Shown here: positions 8,259 to 17,228 of the stretch, one piece after another
Position numbering within the stretch: position 1 is the stretch's first letter
Layout of the letters: each line of letters opens with the position of its first letter
Origin: Microbacterium sp.
GTDB lineage: Bacteria; Actinomycetota; Actinomycetes; Actinomycetales; Microbacteriaceae
Assembly (NCBI GenBank): GCA_003248655.1
Contig: QFPM01000016.1
Location: 1 to 64,000 of the forward strand
Length of the DNA: 64,000 nt
Direction of reading: 5' to 3'
The notes under the pieces: model-generated
Told to the model about the DNA's origin: nothing
The model's database searches: none
The model's input: the letters and a program-made list of their open reading frames with translations, nothing else
Translations under genes and position numbers: made by a program

Positions 8259-9167
8259 TCAGTGCGAAGCGGCGCGGGCGGCGGCCTCTTCGCGGTGGCG
8301 CCGGCTGCGTTCCACGTAGTACTCGGCGATCTCGGCGGAGACCTGCTCGCGCAGCGGATCCGGGATGCCCCCGTCGATCTCCGCGAGGTACTCGAGCGTG
8401 GACACCACGGTGGACTCGCCGAACTTGGCCCGGGTCCCGGTGACGTCGGGGTAGACCCGCGCGGAGAGGGATGCCAGTGACGCGTCGCCGTCGGCGAGAT
8501 ACCCGCGCACCTGGTCGATGCGGCGCGTGCGCACGCCGATCACGCGCGTCGCCGAGGCGGCCACGTCGGTGAATGCGGGACCGTGTCCGGGCAGGCCGAT
8601 GGCGTCGCGGTCCGCAGTGAGCGCCCGCAGCATCTCGACCGAGCGCAGCAGCTCGCCGAGACGCCCCATGACGCCGGCGGAGCGGGCCCCGAGGAGCGTG
8701 TCGCCGGTCAGCAGGGCGCCGGTGGACGGCATCCAGAAGCACAGCGAATCGTCGCTGTGGCCGGGGGTGTGCAGCACGTGCACGTCGAGGCCGTCGACGT
8801 CGAGCACCGCGCCGTCGGCGGGGAGCTCGTCCGCGAACCGCGGCGAGAGGCACAGCACGGGCACACCCAGCACGCCGGCGACCTCGCGGGCGCCGTCGCT
8901 GTGGTCGGGGTGGTCGTGGGTGAGCAGCACCGCCATCGGCGTGCGGTCGCCGGCAAGGCTCATCCGCATCAGCGTCTGCAGGTGGTCGTCGTCGGGCACG
9001 CCGGGATCGACGATGAGGGATGACCCGCCGTGCCCGATGACGTACGAGTTGGTGCCCTCGTACGTCCACGAGCTCGGGTTGGGCGCCAGGAGATGCTCGA
9101 CGTGCGGCGCGGGCGCGCCCGCCGTGCTGTCGGCCGGCGGCCATGGCTGAGTCACCTTGATTGTCAT
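8259..9167 (-). CDS. MBL-fold metallo-hydrolase (LACTB2/glyoxalase II-like)
   Basis: 302 aa from the ATG at 9167, which has AAAGG upstream and starts just before the conserved domain; an ATG at 9245 lies in the promoter region and is rejected. The metal motif H84-x-H86-x-D88-H89 (LLTHDHPDHSDGA), H137 (HTPGHSDD) and D156 (LTGDTLLG) is complete, so it should bind two metals. A C-terminal winged-helix-like tail resembles LACTB2-type hydrolases acting on thioesters or nucleic acids. Here a thioesterase role in CoA metabolism is plausible. An operator-like inverted repeat lies 100 bases upstream. Confidence 0.85.
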   Translation of the reverse strand: MTIKVTQPWPPADSTAGAPAPHVEHLLAPNPSSWTYEGTNSYVIGHGGSSLIVDPGVPDDDHLQTLMRMSLAGDRTPMAVLLTHDHPDHSDGAREVAGVLGVPVLCLSPRFADELPADGAVLDVDGLDVHVLHTPGHSDDSLCFWMPSTGALLTGDTLLGARSAGVMGRLGELLRSVEMLRALTADRDAIGLPGHGPAFTDVAASATRVIGVRTRRIDQVRGYLADGDASLASLSARVYPDVTGTRAKFGESTVVSTLEYLAEIDGGIPDPLREQVSAEIAEYYVERSRRHREEAAARAASH

Positions 9168-9266
9168 CTTCGACCTTTCGGCGTCGGATGCGCGGGGCCG
9201 GTCGTGGCGTCCGCGATGCGCGGGCGCTCTCCGTGAGCGGCGCATCGAACATCCGAAGCGTGATTC

Positions 9267-9281
9267 TAGAAACGGATTCTA
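9267..9281. promoter_or_regulatory. Inverted repeat TAGAA-N5-TTCTA (operator 1)
   Basis: TAGAAACGGATTCTA, a perfect 5+5 inverted repeat between the divergent MBL and SDR genes. The same TAGAA-N5-TTCTA layout recurs at 9387, 10276 and 10289, always upstream of catabolic genes, which marks a shared repressor site of the TetR/KstR kind. KstR sites have four spacer bases, so the cognate regulator is probably different. Confidence 0.65.
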
Positions 9282-9386
9282 ACCACGGGGATGAGGGTGC
9301 GCAAGGGTTTCCGCAGGCTCGGATTCCACTCATCGACTGGGGGTTGACGGCCGGATTCCGCCGTGCCAGACTCTCGAGTCAAGTTC

Positions 9387-9401
9387 TAGAATACGGTTCG
9401 G
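9387..9401. promoter_or_regulatory. Degenerate TAGAA-N5-TTCgg (operator 2)
   Basis: The left half is perfect and the right half keeps TTC. It is 45 bases before the SDR start codon, a typical repressor position. Confidence 0.5.
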
Positions 9402-9445
9402 CTCCATCGGAGGAGCCGGCCGCGAACGCGGAAGGAAGGGGCAGC

Positions 9446-10207
9446 GTGGCTCACCTGGAGAACAAGGTCGCCGTCGTCACCGGTGCGGGACGAGGCATCG
9501 GAGGCCGCACGGCCGTGCGGCTGGCAGCGGACGGGGCGGCCGTGGCCGTCATCGACATCGCCGAGGACGCCACGAAGGATGTCGTGGCCGAGATCGAGGA
9601 GGCCGGCGGTCGCGCGATCGGCGTCGGCTGCGACGTCAGCGACGAGCAGTCCGTGCTCGCCGCCGCCGAGCGCGTGCAGTCCGAACTCGGATCGATCGGC
9701 GTCCTCGTGAACAACGCCGGCGTCCTGCGCGACAACCTGCTGTTCAAGATGAGCTCGAGCGACTGGGACACCGTCATGGGCGTGCACCTGCGCGGCGCCT
9801 TCCTGTGGTCGCGCGCCGCCCAGGCGCAGATGGTGCCCGAGAAGTGGGGCAAGATCGTCAACCTCTCGAGCACTTCGGCGCTCGGCAATCGCGGGCAGGC
9901 GAACTACTCCGCGGCCAAGGCCGGCATGCAGGGGTTCACCAAGTCCCTCGCCATCGAGCTCGGCCCGTTCGGCATCAACGTCAACGCGGTCGCCCCCGGG
10001 TTCATCGCGACCGACATGACCCGGGCGACCGCCGAGCGCACCGGCAACGACTTCGAGCAGATGCAGAAGGCCGCGGCCGAGCGCATCCCGGTCCGCCGTG
10101 TCGGGCGCCCCGAGGACATCGCGAACGTGGTGTCGTTCCTCGTCAGCGAGGACGCCTCGTACGTCTCGGGGCAGACCATCTACGTGGCCGGCGGCCCCAA
10201 GGGCTGA
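9446..10207 (+). CDS. SDR-family 3-hydroxyacyl/3-oxoacyl dehydrogenase (FabG-like)
   Basis: 253 aa from a GTG with a strong GAAGGAAGG ribosome site at 9431-9439. It shows TGAGRGIG (12-19) for NAD(P), NNAGVLRD, the catalytic Ser in NLSSTSAL, and YSAAK. The C-terminal PEDIANVVSFLVSEDASYVSGQ is standard for classical SDRs. The longer frame back to 9161 runs through the promoter and operators and is not coding. In context it may oxidise 3-hydroxyacyl-CoA after the MaoC hydratase. It stands alone before a second operator-controlled promoter. Confidence 0.88.
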   Translation: MAHLENKVAVVTGAGRGIGGRTAVRLAADGAAVAVIDIAEDATKDVVAEIEEAGGRAIGVGCDVSDEQSVLAAAERVQSELGSIGVLVNNAGVLRDNLLFKMSSSDWDTVMGVHLRGAFLWSRAAQAQMVPEKWGKIVNLSSTSALGNRGQANYSAAKAGMQGFTKSLAIELGPFGINVNAVAPGFIATDMTRATAERTGNDFEQMQKAAAERIPVRRVGRPEDIANVVSFLVSEDASYVSGQTIYVAGGPKG

Positions 10208-10265
10208 TCCGCCCCGGATCCCGTCGGCGTTTCGAGAGAAGACGCTTGACGCCGATGGGGTCCCC

Positions 10266-10303
10266 TTCTAGCATTTAGAACAGACTTCTAGAATAAAGTT
10301 CTA
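10266..10303. promoter_or_regulatory. Overlapping TAGAA-N5-TTCTA operator array upstream of the acyl-CoA dehydrogenase
   Basis: Two perfect TAGAA-N5-TTCTA repeats overlap (10276-10290 and 10289-10303), and a further TTCTA half-site stands at 10266-10270. The overlapped arrangement favours cooperative binding of dimers. It is about 105 bases upstream of the ACAD start and follows the SDR gene directly, so the array separates the SDR from the ACAD transcript. Confidence 0.7.
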
Positions 10304-10405
10304 GGAACCGGGATTCAACGACGAATCGTCCGCCGAAGTGGAAGCGATCCGTCGGGAGACCGGTCAGACGCGGCACAGCCGCAGAAGACATCGGAGGCAT
10401 CACAA

Positions 10406-11578
10406 ATGATCGATTTCTCTCTTTCCGACGAAGAGCAGATGATGCGCGACACCGTCCGCGCCTTCATGGAGAAGGAAGTCATCCCGCTCGAGCCGCAGGT
10501 GCTGCGCAACGAGCGCGAGCACCGCCCCGGCCTCTCGCCCGAGCAGGCCCAGGATCTCCAGCAGAAGGCCAAGGCCGCCGGATTCTGGGGCATTGGAACC
10601 CCCGAGGAGTACGGCGGGGTCGACCTCGGCCCCGTGATGCGCTCCATCATCGCCATGGAGACCGGCCGCTCGTTCGTTCCGTTCAAGCTCGGCGGCACCG
10701 CCGACAACATCCTGTACGGCGCCAACGAGGAGCAGAAGCAGAAGTACCTGATCCCGACGATCAACGGCGAACGTCACAGCTGCTTCGCGATCACCGAGCC
10801 GGGCGCCGGCTCCGACGCGCGCAACATCAAGACCCGTGCGGTGCGCGACGGCGACGACTGGATCATCAACGGCGAGAAGATCTTCATCACCGGCGGCAAC
10901 GAGGCCGACTTCGTGATGGTGTTCGCCGTGACCGACCCCGAGAAGGGCTCCGAGGGCGGCATCACGTGCTTCCTCGTCGACCGCGACATGGGCTGGACGT
11001 CCTCGCCGATCGCCACCATGGGCGAATGGGGACCGGCATCCCTGCTGTTCGACAACGTCCGCGTCCCCAACGAGAACGTGCTCGGCGAAGTCGGCTGGGG
11101 CTTCAAGCTCGCCATGCAGTGGATCGGCAACGGCCGCTACCTCATCCCCTCGGGCGCGATCGGCGGCGCCGAGCGCCTGCTCGACATGGCCATCGAGCAC
11201 TCCAAGAACCGCGTCTCGATGGGCCACGCGATCGCCGACTACCAGGCGATCCAGTGGCAGATCGCCGACTCGTACGTCGAGATCGAGCAGGCCAAGTGGC
11301 TGACCCTGTTCGCCGCGTGGCAGCTCGAGAACGGGCAGGACAACCGCAACTCGGCCTCGGTCGCCAAGCTCGCCGGCACCACCATGGCCAACCGGGTCGT
11401 GGACCGCGTGCTGCAGATCCACGGCGGCATGGGCTACACGAAGGAGCTCCCCATCGAGCGCTGGTACCGCTCGTTCCGCCTGCTGCGCATCTTCGAGGGC
11501 ACCGACGAGATCCAGCGCCGCACCATCGCCCGCAACCTCATCAAGGGCCACACGAAGGTCGGCGTGATCGGCGGCTGA
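10406..11578 (+). CDS. Acyl-CoA dehydrogenase
   Basis: 390 aa, full length. It shows the N-terminal helical domain, the flavin motif CFAITEPGAGSDA (about 125-137), WIINGEKIFITGG (about 152-164), and the C-terminal QIHGGMGYTKELPIERWYR with RIFEGTDEIQRR carrying the catalytic-base region. The reaction is FAD-dependent alpha,beta-desaturation of an acyl-CoA, with electrons going to ETF, encoded in the same window. Triple operator half-sites upstream indicate tight regulation. The acyl-CoA synthetase follows 43 bases on. Confidence 0.93.
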   Translation: MIDFSLSDEEQMMRDTVRAFMEKEVIPLEPQVLRNEREHRPGLSPEQAQDLQQKAKAAGFWGIGTPEEYGGVDLGPVMRSIIAMETGRSFVPFKLGGTADNILYGANEEQKQKYLIPTINGERHSCFAITEPGAGSDARNIKTRAVRDGDDWIINGEKIFITGGNEADFVMVFAVTDPEKGSEGGITCFLVDRDMGWTSSPIATMGEWGPASLLFDNVRVPNENVLGEVGWGFKLAMQWIGNGRYLIPSGAIGGAERLLDMAIEHSKNRVSMGHAIADYQAIQWQIADSYVEIEQAKWLTLFAAWQLENGQDNRNSASVAKLAGTTMANRVVDRVLQIHGGMGYTKELPIERWYRSFRLLRIFEGTDEIQRRTIARNLIKGHTKVGVIGG

Positions 11579-11621
11579 CACGCCTCGCCGACCCGACACG
11601 CACAGAACCAAGGAGTCACCC

Positions 11622-13769
11622 ATGACGGCAACGACGACGTTCCCGCCCACCCTCACCGTCGAGAGCGTGAGACAGCTCTTCAACCCGGCATCCATCGTGC
11701 TCGTGGGCGCGACGGACAAGTCCAGCTGGTCCCGCGCGTTCTACGCGAACCTCGTGCAGAGCGGGTTCGCGGGCGCCGTCCACCTCGTCAACCCGCGCGG
11801 TGGAATCGTGCACGACCAGCAGTCGTACCGCTCCGTCGCCGACCTGCCCGAACCGGCCGACCTCGCGATCGTGATGGTGCCCACCGGTGCGGTGCTCGAC
11901 GTCATGGGCGAGATCGCGGATGCCGGCATCCGCTCGGCCGTGGTGCTCACGGCCGGGTTCGGCGAGGTCGGCGAGGAGGGTGCGCGGCTCGAGGAGCAGC
12001 TGCGCGCCCTCGCCCGCGAGCGCGGCATCACCGTGCTCGGCCCGAACGGCAACGGCTTCGTCAACGTCGCCGCCGGAATCACCCCGTACGGTCTGCCGCT
12101 GTCGGATCAGATCCCCCAGGGGTCGATCGGCATCGTGCTGCAGAGCGGGGCGCTCGCGAGCTCGGTGCTGCGCCAGGCGCGGGTGCGCAACGCGGGCCTC
12201 AGCCTGCTCGTCGCCATGGGCAACGAGTCGATGCTGTCGATGACCGACGTGATCGACTACCTCGTCGACGACGAGGACACCAAGGTCGTGCTGCTGTTCG
12301 TCGAGTCGATCCGCGACCCGGAGCGCTTCCGCGAGGTCGCGCGACGGGCACTCGCGGCCGGCAAGCCGATAGTGGCGCTCAAGGTCGGACGCAGCGAAGG
12401 CAGCGCCCAGGTCGCGAAGGCGCACACCGGCTCGCTCGTGGGCGACGACGGCGTCATCGACGCGGTCTTCCGTCAGAGCGCCGTCATCCGCGTCGACTCC
12501 CTCGAGGACCTCATCGTCACCGGCGAGCTGCTCGCCCGCACCGGCCCGCTCCGCGGTCGCCGCTTCGCGTTCGTCACCCCGTCGGGCGGCGCCTGCGAGG
12601 TCATCGCGGACCGCGCCGAGGACGAGGGCATCGACATCCCGGCGTTCGCGCCCGAGACCGAGGCCCGCCTGCGCGCGGTGATGCCCGACTTCGCGAGCGT
12701 GCACAACCCGCTCGATGTCACCGGGTACATCCTCGTCGACGGCCAGCTGCTCATGAACGCGCTCGTCGCCGTCGAAGACGACCCGAGCATCGACCAGATC
12801 GTCGTCATGACCGAGCCTCCGGCCGAGCCGAACGGCGTCGACCGCAGCATCCACCTGGAGCGCTTCCGCACGCAGGCGGAGCTGTTCGCCCGCATCTCCA
12901 AGCCCGTGATCCCGCTCGCGACGGCGATGACAGACATCACCGACTACAGCCGCGGCATCATGGAGGACACCGGATTCCCGGGTTCGATCGGCGGCATCCA
13001 CCACGGCCTCACGGCGCTCGGACGCGCCGCGGACTGGTCGGAGGCGTACTGGGCCGCACAGGACGAGCAGGTCTTCGATGAGCCGCAGACCCTCGAGCCG
13101 ATCGAGCTCGCGGTCGCTCCGGGCGAGGTGTTCGGCGAGCGCCGCTCGGCGGCTCTGCTGGCCGAGCACGGCATCCCGGTGGTGCCGAGCGTCGAGACGA
13201 CCACCGCGGACGAGGCGGCGGCCGCGGCCGACCGGGTCGGCTACCCGGTGGTGGTGAAGCTCGCGTCGGATGCCATCGAGCACAAGAGCGACATCGGCGG
13301 TGTGAGGCTCGGGCTTCAGGATGCCGACGCCGTGCGAGACGCGTTCGAGGCCGTCGTCGCGGCCGGCCGCGCCGCGGGCGCCACCGACGTGACCGCCCTC
13401 GTACAGCCGATGCGCCCGCCCGGCACCGAGCTCATCGTCGGCGTCGTGCGCGACCCGCAGTGGGGTCCGGTGCTCGCGGTCGGCCTCGGCGGGATCTGGG
13501 TCGAGGTGCTCAAGGACAGCACCCTCCATGTGCTCCCCGTCTCGCACGACCGCATCAAGCAGGGCCTGCTGTCGCTGCGTGCGGCGAAGATCTTCGCCGG
13601 CGCGCGCGGCACCGAGCCCGCCGACCTGGATGCCGTCGCCGACGTCGTCACCCGCATCGCGCAGCTCGCCGAGCGTCTCGGCGACCGGCTCGAATCGCTC
13701 GAGGTCAACCCGCTGTCGGTGCGCGGCTCGCACGTCGAAGCACTCGACGCGCTCATCACCTGGACATGA
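11622..13769 (+). CDS. NDP-forming acyl-CoA synthetase (acetate-CoA ligase family)
   Basis: 715 aa fusion. A CoA-binding Rossmann domain (about 15-145, IVLVGATDKS) comes first, then succinyl-CoA-synthetase alpha-like domains. H268 in KAHTGSLVGDD is the probable phospho-histidine. The C-terminal ATP-grasp domain starts near 500 (FGERRSAALLAEHGIPVVPS, YPVVVKLASDAIEHKSDIGGV). Such single-chain enzymes make acyl-CoA from an acid with NDP release, here probably activating the carboxylate left by P450, ADH and ALDH. A good AAGGAG site precedes the ATG. Confidence 0.87.
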   Translation: MTATTTFPPTLTVESVRQLFNPASIVLVGATDKSSWSRAFYANLVQSGFAGAVHLVNPRGGIVHDQQSYRSVADLPEPADLAIVMVPTGAVLDVMGEIADAGIRSAVVLTAGFGEVGEEGARLEEQLRALARERGITVLGPNGNGFVNVAAGITPYGLPLSDQIPQGSIGIVLQSGALASSVLRQARVRNAGLSLLVAMGNESMLSMTDVIDYLVDDEDTKVVLLFVESIRDPERFREVARRALAAGKPIVALKVGRSEGSAQVAKAHTGSLVGDDGVIDAVFRQSAVIRVDSLEDLIVTGELLARTGPLRGRRFAFVTPSGGACEVIADRAEDEGIDIPAFAPETEARLRAVMPDFASVHNPLDVTGYILVDGQLLMNALVAVEDDPSIDQIVVMTEPPAEPNGVDRSIHLERFRTQAELFARISKPVIPLATAMTDITDYSRGIMEDTGFPGSIGGIHHGLTALGRAADWSEAYWAAQDEQVFDEPQTLEPIELAVAPGEVFGERRSAALLAEHGIPVVPSVETTTADEAAAAADRVGYPVVVKLASDAIEHKSDIGGVRLGLQDADAVRDAFEAVVAAGRAAGATDVTALVQPMRPPGTELIVGVVRDPQWGPVLAVGLGGIWVEVLKDSTLHVLPVSHDRIKQGLLSLRAAKIFAGARGTEPADLDAVADVVTRIAQLAERLGDRLESLEVNPLSVRGSHVEALDALITWT

Positions 13770-13890
13770 CCGTGTCCGGCATCCCGCATTCCGCGGGCCG
13801 GGGCGCAGCCGCCCTGCACGGCCCGATCCACACCCGAGGCGGATCTCGCATGGAGACCGCCGCAGACGAAACAGAAGGAGGGGAGCAGAA

Positions 13891-14205
13891 ATGGTCGATG
13901 TGACTTTCGGCTTCCATGACGGCACGGAGCGCACGGTCGAGGCCGAGGTGGGCTGGAAGCTCATGGAGGTCGCCGTCAACGAGTCCATCCCGGGAATCTA
14001 CGGCGACTGCGGCGGCGAGGCCCAGTGCGCGACCTGCCACGTGCACGTGCGTCCCGACTGGCGTGCGGCGACCGGCGAGCGCACCCCCGCCGAGGAGGCG
14101 ATGCTCAAGGCCGCCTACGACGTGAAGGACTGCAGCCGACTGGCGTGCCAGATCATCGTGTCCGAAGAACTCAACGGCCTCTCGGTCGAGGTCGTCGACA
14201 ACTAG
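13891..14205 (+). CDS. [2Fe-2S] ferredoxin, P450 redox partner
   Basis: 104 aa adrenodoxin/putidaredoxin type. Cluster ligands are C40, C46, C49 (DCGGEAQCATC) and C86 (RLACQI). The ATG at 13891 has AGAAGGAGGGG just before it and is preferred over upstream in-frame starts inside the previous gene. It stands 72 bases before the P450 and is followed by the matching reductase, completing a three-part class I P450 system (reductase, ferredoxin, P450). Confidence 0.95.
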   Translation: MVDVTFGFHDGTERTVEAEVGWKLMEVAVNESIPGIYGDCGGEAQCATCHVHVRPDWRAATGERTPAEEAMLKAAYDVKDCSRLACQIIVSEELNGLSVEVVDN

Positions 14206-14277
14206 GCGCCACAGGCGGGTGCGGCATGGTCGCCGCACCCGCCGGCACCGAACAACCGCAGGAGAACGGATCAGACC

Positions 14278-15648
14278 ATGACCATTTCAACTCCCGTCCC
14301 GAGCCGGGGCCTCACGGAAGAGCAGGCGGCGGCCCGGCAGAAGATCTACGACATGCCACTGGACGAGCTCAACCCGGGTGACCCGGGCTCGTTCGAGACG
14401 CAGGAGATGTGGTGGAAGTTCGAGCGCCTGCGCGAGCAGGACCCCGTCCACTTCACCTCCGAGGAGTACAGCGACCACGGAAACTACTGGTCGCTCACCA
14501 AGTGGGAGGACATCGTCGCGGCCGACACCGACCACGACACCTTCTCGGCGACCGCCGGCATCGCCCTGCCCGACCAGCGCGCGATGGCGCGGGCCGTGGC
14601 GCGTGCGAACTTCAACAGCCGGGCCGTGACGGCGGATGCCACAGCCGTCGAGGACGCCCCCCGGGGACCGGCGCCGGCGATCACGTCGCTGCTGAGCATG
14701 GACCCGCCCGACCACGACATCCACCGCGGCGCCGTCGCCGACGGGGTGTCGCCGTCGACGCTGCGCGAGCTCGAGCCGATCATCCGCGAACGCGCCGGGG
14801 CGATCCTCGACGGCCTGCCGATCGGGGAGCAGTTCGACTGGGTGGACCTCGTGTCCAAGGAGCTCACCGCGATGACGCTCGCGACCCTCTTCGACTACCC
14901 GCAGGAGAAGCGCCGGCAGCTGACCTGGTGGTCGGATGTCGTGACGATGATCCCCGGTCCCGACCAGCCGGTGAAGTCCTTCGAGGAGAAGGACGAGATC
15001 ATGGCCGAGTTCCGCGACACGCTGGTGAGCCTGTTCCAGGACCGCGTCTCGAAGGAGCCCAAGGGCGACTTCATCTCGCTGCTGGCGCACAGCCCGCATG
15101 CGGGGGAGTTCACCCTCGGCGAGCTCATCGGCGACGGCATCGTGCTGCTCGTCGGCGGCAACGACACCACCCGCAACACGATCACCGGGTCGGTGTACGC
15201 GCTCAACAAGTGGCCCGAGCAGTTCGACAAGCTGCGCGAGAACCCGGCGCTCATCCCGTCGATGGTGTCCGAGACTGTGCGCTGGCAGACGCCGCTCACG
15301 CACATGATGCGCGTCGCGACGAAGGATGTCGAGCTCGGCGGCAAGACGATCCACGAGGGCGACCGCGTGGTGCTGTGGTTCGTGTCGGGCAACCGCGACG
15401 ACGCCAAGGTCGAGAATCCGAACGAGTACATCATCGACCGCCGCAACCCCCGACAGCACCTGTCGTTCGGGTTCGGCATCCACCGCTGCCTCGGCAACCG
15501 CCTCGCGGAGCTGCAGCTGCGGATCATCTGGGAGGAGATGCTCAAGCGCTTCCCGGAGATCACGGTCGTCGGCGAGCCCGTCTTCAGCTACAGCAACTTC
15601 GTCAAGGGCTACGAGTCGATGCAGGTCATCATCCCGCGTCGCAACTGA
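14278..15648 (+). CDS. Cytochrome P450, CYP153-like terminal hydroxylase
   Basis: 456 aa. The heme loop FGFGIHRCLGNRLAE places the thiolate at C404. The I-helix LLVGGNDTTRNTI (about 290-302), the ExxR region (SETVRWQTPLTHMMR), and VLWFVSGNRD closely match what I know of CYP153 alkane omega-hydroxylases. These convert alkyl chains or terpenoid methyls to terminal alcohols. The ferredoxin gene upstream and the ferredoxin reductase downstream supply electrons, and the alcohol and aldehyde dehydrogenases fit the next steps. Exact substrate is unknown; related linalool-type P450s share some of these features. Confidence 0.9.
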   Translation: MTISTPVPSRGLTEEQAAARQKIYDMPLDELNPGDPGSFETQEMWWKFERLREQDPVHFTSEEYSDHGNYWSLTKWEDIVAADTDHDTFSATAGIALPDQRAMARAVARANFNSRAVTADATAVEDAPRGPAPAITSLLSMDPPDHDIHRGAVADGVSPSTLRELEPIIRERAGAILDGLPIGEQFDWVDLVSKELTAMTLATLFDYPQEKRRQLTWWSDVVTMIPGPDQPVKSFEEKDEIMAEFRDTLVSLFQDRVSKEPKGDFISLLAHSPHAGEFTLGELIGDGIVLLVGGNDTTRNTITGSVYALNKWPEQFDKLRENPALIPSMVSETVRWQTPLTHMMRVATKDVELGGKTIHEGDRVVLWFVSGNRDDAKVENPNEYIIDRRNPRQHLSFGFGIHRCLGNRLAELQLRIIWEEMLKRFPEITVVGEPVFSYSNFVKGYESMQVIIPRRN

Positions 15649-15714
15649 GCGGCGACGGAACGTGGACGAGCAGGACCGGTCGGCATCCGTCGGCCGTACG
15701 AGCAGGGAGTGATC

Positions 15715-16953
15715 ATGTCAGCTGTAGTCATCATCGGCGGTGGCCAGGGAGGCTACCTCACCGCGGCGTCGCTGCGGCAGTACCGTTTCACGGGGTCGAT
15801 CACGCTCATCACCGATGAGCACGGCCTGCCGTACCAGCGGCCGCCGCTGTCGAAGGCGTATCTGCTGGGGGAGTCCGACGAGCGTCGCCTCCTGCACCGG
15901 CAGGAGAAGTGGTACGCCGACCAGGACGTCCGGCTCGTCCACGACCCGGCGGTCGCCATCGACCGCGCGGGGCACACCGTCGAACTCGCGAGCGGTGCGC
16001 GCATCCCGTACGACCACCTGGTGATCGCGACGGGCGCACGCAACCGCGCCCTGCCGGTGCCGGGCAGCGACCTCGAGGGCGTGACCGGGATGCGCGTGAA
16101 GGCGGATGCCGACGACCTGTCGTCGCGCCTGCGCGAGGGCACGAAGGCGATCGTCGTCGGGGCCGGGTTCATCGGCCTCGAGTTCGCCTCCGTCGCCGCC
16201 GCGCGCGGCGCGGACGTGCACGTGTTCGAGCTGGGGGACCGCCCGATGGCGCGGGCCGTGTCGGCGACGACGGCCGAGTTCTTCCGGGCGACGCACGAGG
16301 AGTGGGGCGTCGAGTTCGACTTCAACCACGGCCTCGCGAGCATCGACGGCAAGGACGGCCGCGTCGTGGGCGTCACGACCGACGACGGCCGCACGCTTCC
16401 CGCCGACGTCGTCGTGTACGGCATCGGCGTCATCCCGAACACCGAGATCGCCGAGGCCGCCGGTCTCGCCGTCTCCAACGGCATCGAGGTCGACGAGCGG
16501 CTGGTCACCAGCGACCCGGACATCTCGGCGGTCGGCGACGTCGTCAGCTTCCCGTGCGCCCAGCTCGGCGGTGCGATGACGCGCCTCGAGTCGGTGCAGA
16601 ACGCGTCGGACCAGGCGCGGGCAGTCGCCGCGCGCCTCACCGGCGACGGCGGCGACTACCGCACGCTGCCGTGGTTCTGGTCGGACCAGGGCCACCTGAA
16701 GCTGCAGATCGCCGGCGTGGCGCACGGCTACGACCACACCGTCGAGCTCCCGGCGGAAGCCGGACAGAAGACGGTGCTGTGCATCAAGGACGGCGTGCTG
16801 GTGGCGGTCGAGACCGTCAACGGACCCGCCGACCACATGATCGCGCGCCGCCTGCTGGCCGAGCGGCCGGAGCTGTCGCCCGAGGAGGCCGCAGCCGAGG
16901 ACTTCGACTTCCGGGCGTGGGCCGACAGCCGCGTCGCCGTCGGCGCCCGCTGA
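15715..16953 (+). CDS. FAD-dependent ferredoxin reductase
   Basis: 412 aa. The FAD motif IIGGGQGGYLTAASLR is at the N-terminus, YQRPPLSKAYLLG is typical of putidaredoxin-reductase-type proteins, a second NAD motif IVVGAGFIGLEFASVAA lies near 145-161, and the FAD loop TSDPDISAVGDV follows. A GTG at 15709 is in frame but overlaps the AGCAGGGAG ribosome site, so the ATG at 15715 is chosen. It should reduce the ferredoxin encoded at 13891 with NADH to drive the CYP153-like enzyme. Confidence 0.93.
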   Translation: MSAVVIIGGGQGGYLTAASLRQYRFTGSITLITDEHGLPYQRPPLSKAYLLGESDERRLLHRQEKWYADQDVRLVHDPAVAIDRAGHTVELASGARIPYDHLVIATGARNRALPVPGSDLEGVTGMRVKADADDLSSRLREGTKAIVVGAGFIGLEFASVAAARGADVHVFELGDRPMARAVSATTAEFFRATHEEWGVEFDFNHGLASIDGKDGRVVGVTTDDGRTLPADVVVYGIGVIPNTEIAEAAGLAVSNGIEVDERLVTSDPDISAVGDVVSFPCAQLGGAMTRLESVQNASDQARAVAARLTGDGGDYRTLPWFWSDQGHLKLQIAGVAHGYDHTVELPAEAGQKTVLCIKDGVLVAVETVNGPADHMIARRLLAERPELSPEEAAAEDFDFRAWADSRVAVGAR

Positions 16954-16981
16954 TCCGATCGACCAGACCGAGGAGCACCCG

Positions 16982-17125
16982 ATGCAGATGAACTGCCCGT
17001 GCGGAGAGCTGATCACCGGCGCCGGCGAGGACGAACTCGTCGACGCGGCCCGGGCCCACCTGACGGCCGCACACCCCGGTCGCGCGTACACGCGGGACCA
17101 GATCCTGTTCTTCGCCGACGAGTGA
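16982..17125 (+). CDS. Small DUF1059-type protein (47 aa)
   Basis: A 47-aa frame with GAGGAG 8 bases before its ATG. It opens MQMNCPCGELI, continues ELVDAARAHLTAAHPG, and ends DQILFFADE, the pattern of DUF1059: a short Cys-x-Cys head and a helix with the AHxxxxHP element. Function is unknown. Lying between the ferredoxin reductase and the alcohol dehydrogenase, it belongs to the hydroxylase operon and could bind a metal or assist the redox chain. Confidence 0.78.
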   Translation: MQMNCPCGELITGAGEDELVDAARAHLTAAHPGRAYTRDQILFFADE

Positions 17126-17228
17126 TCGCGGCGGTGCCGACGCAGGCGGCGCAATGCCCGACCGCAGAGCGCGGGCGGGCGGTCACGGGTCGACGACGAC
17201 CCGTGACGAGAGGAATGGAGAGAACACG

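Noticed and set aside
9267..9281. KstR operator
   Set aside because: Half-sites agree but the spacer is five bases, not four, in every copy here.
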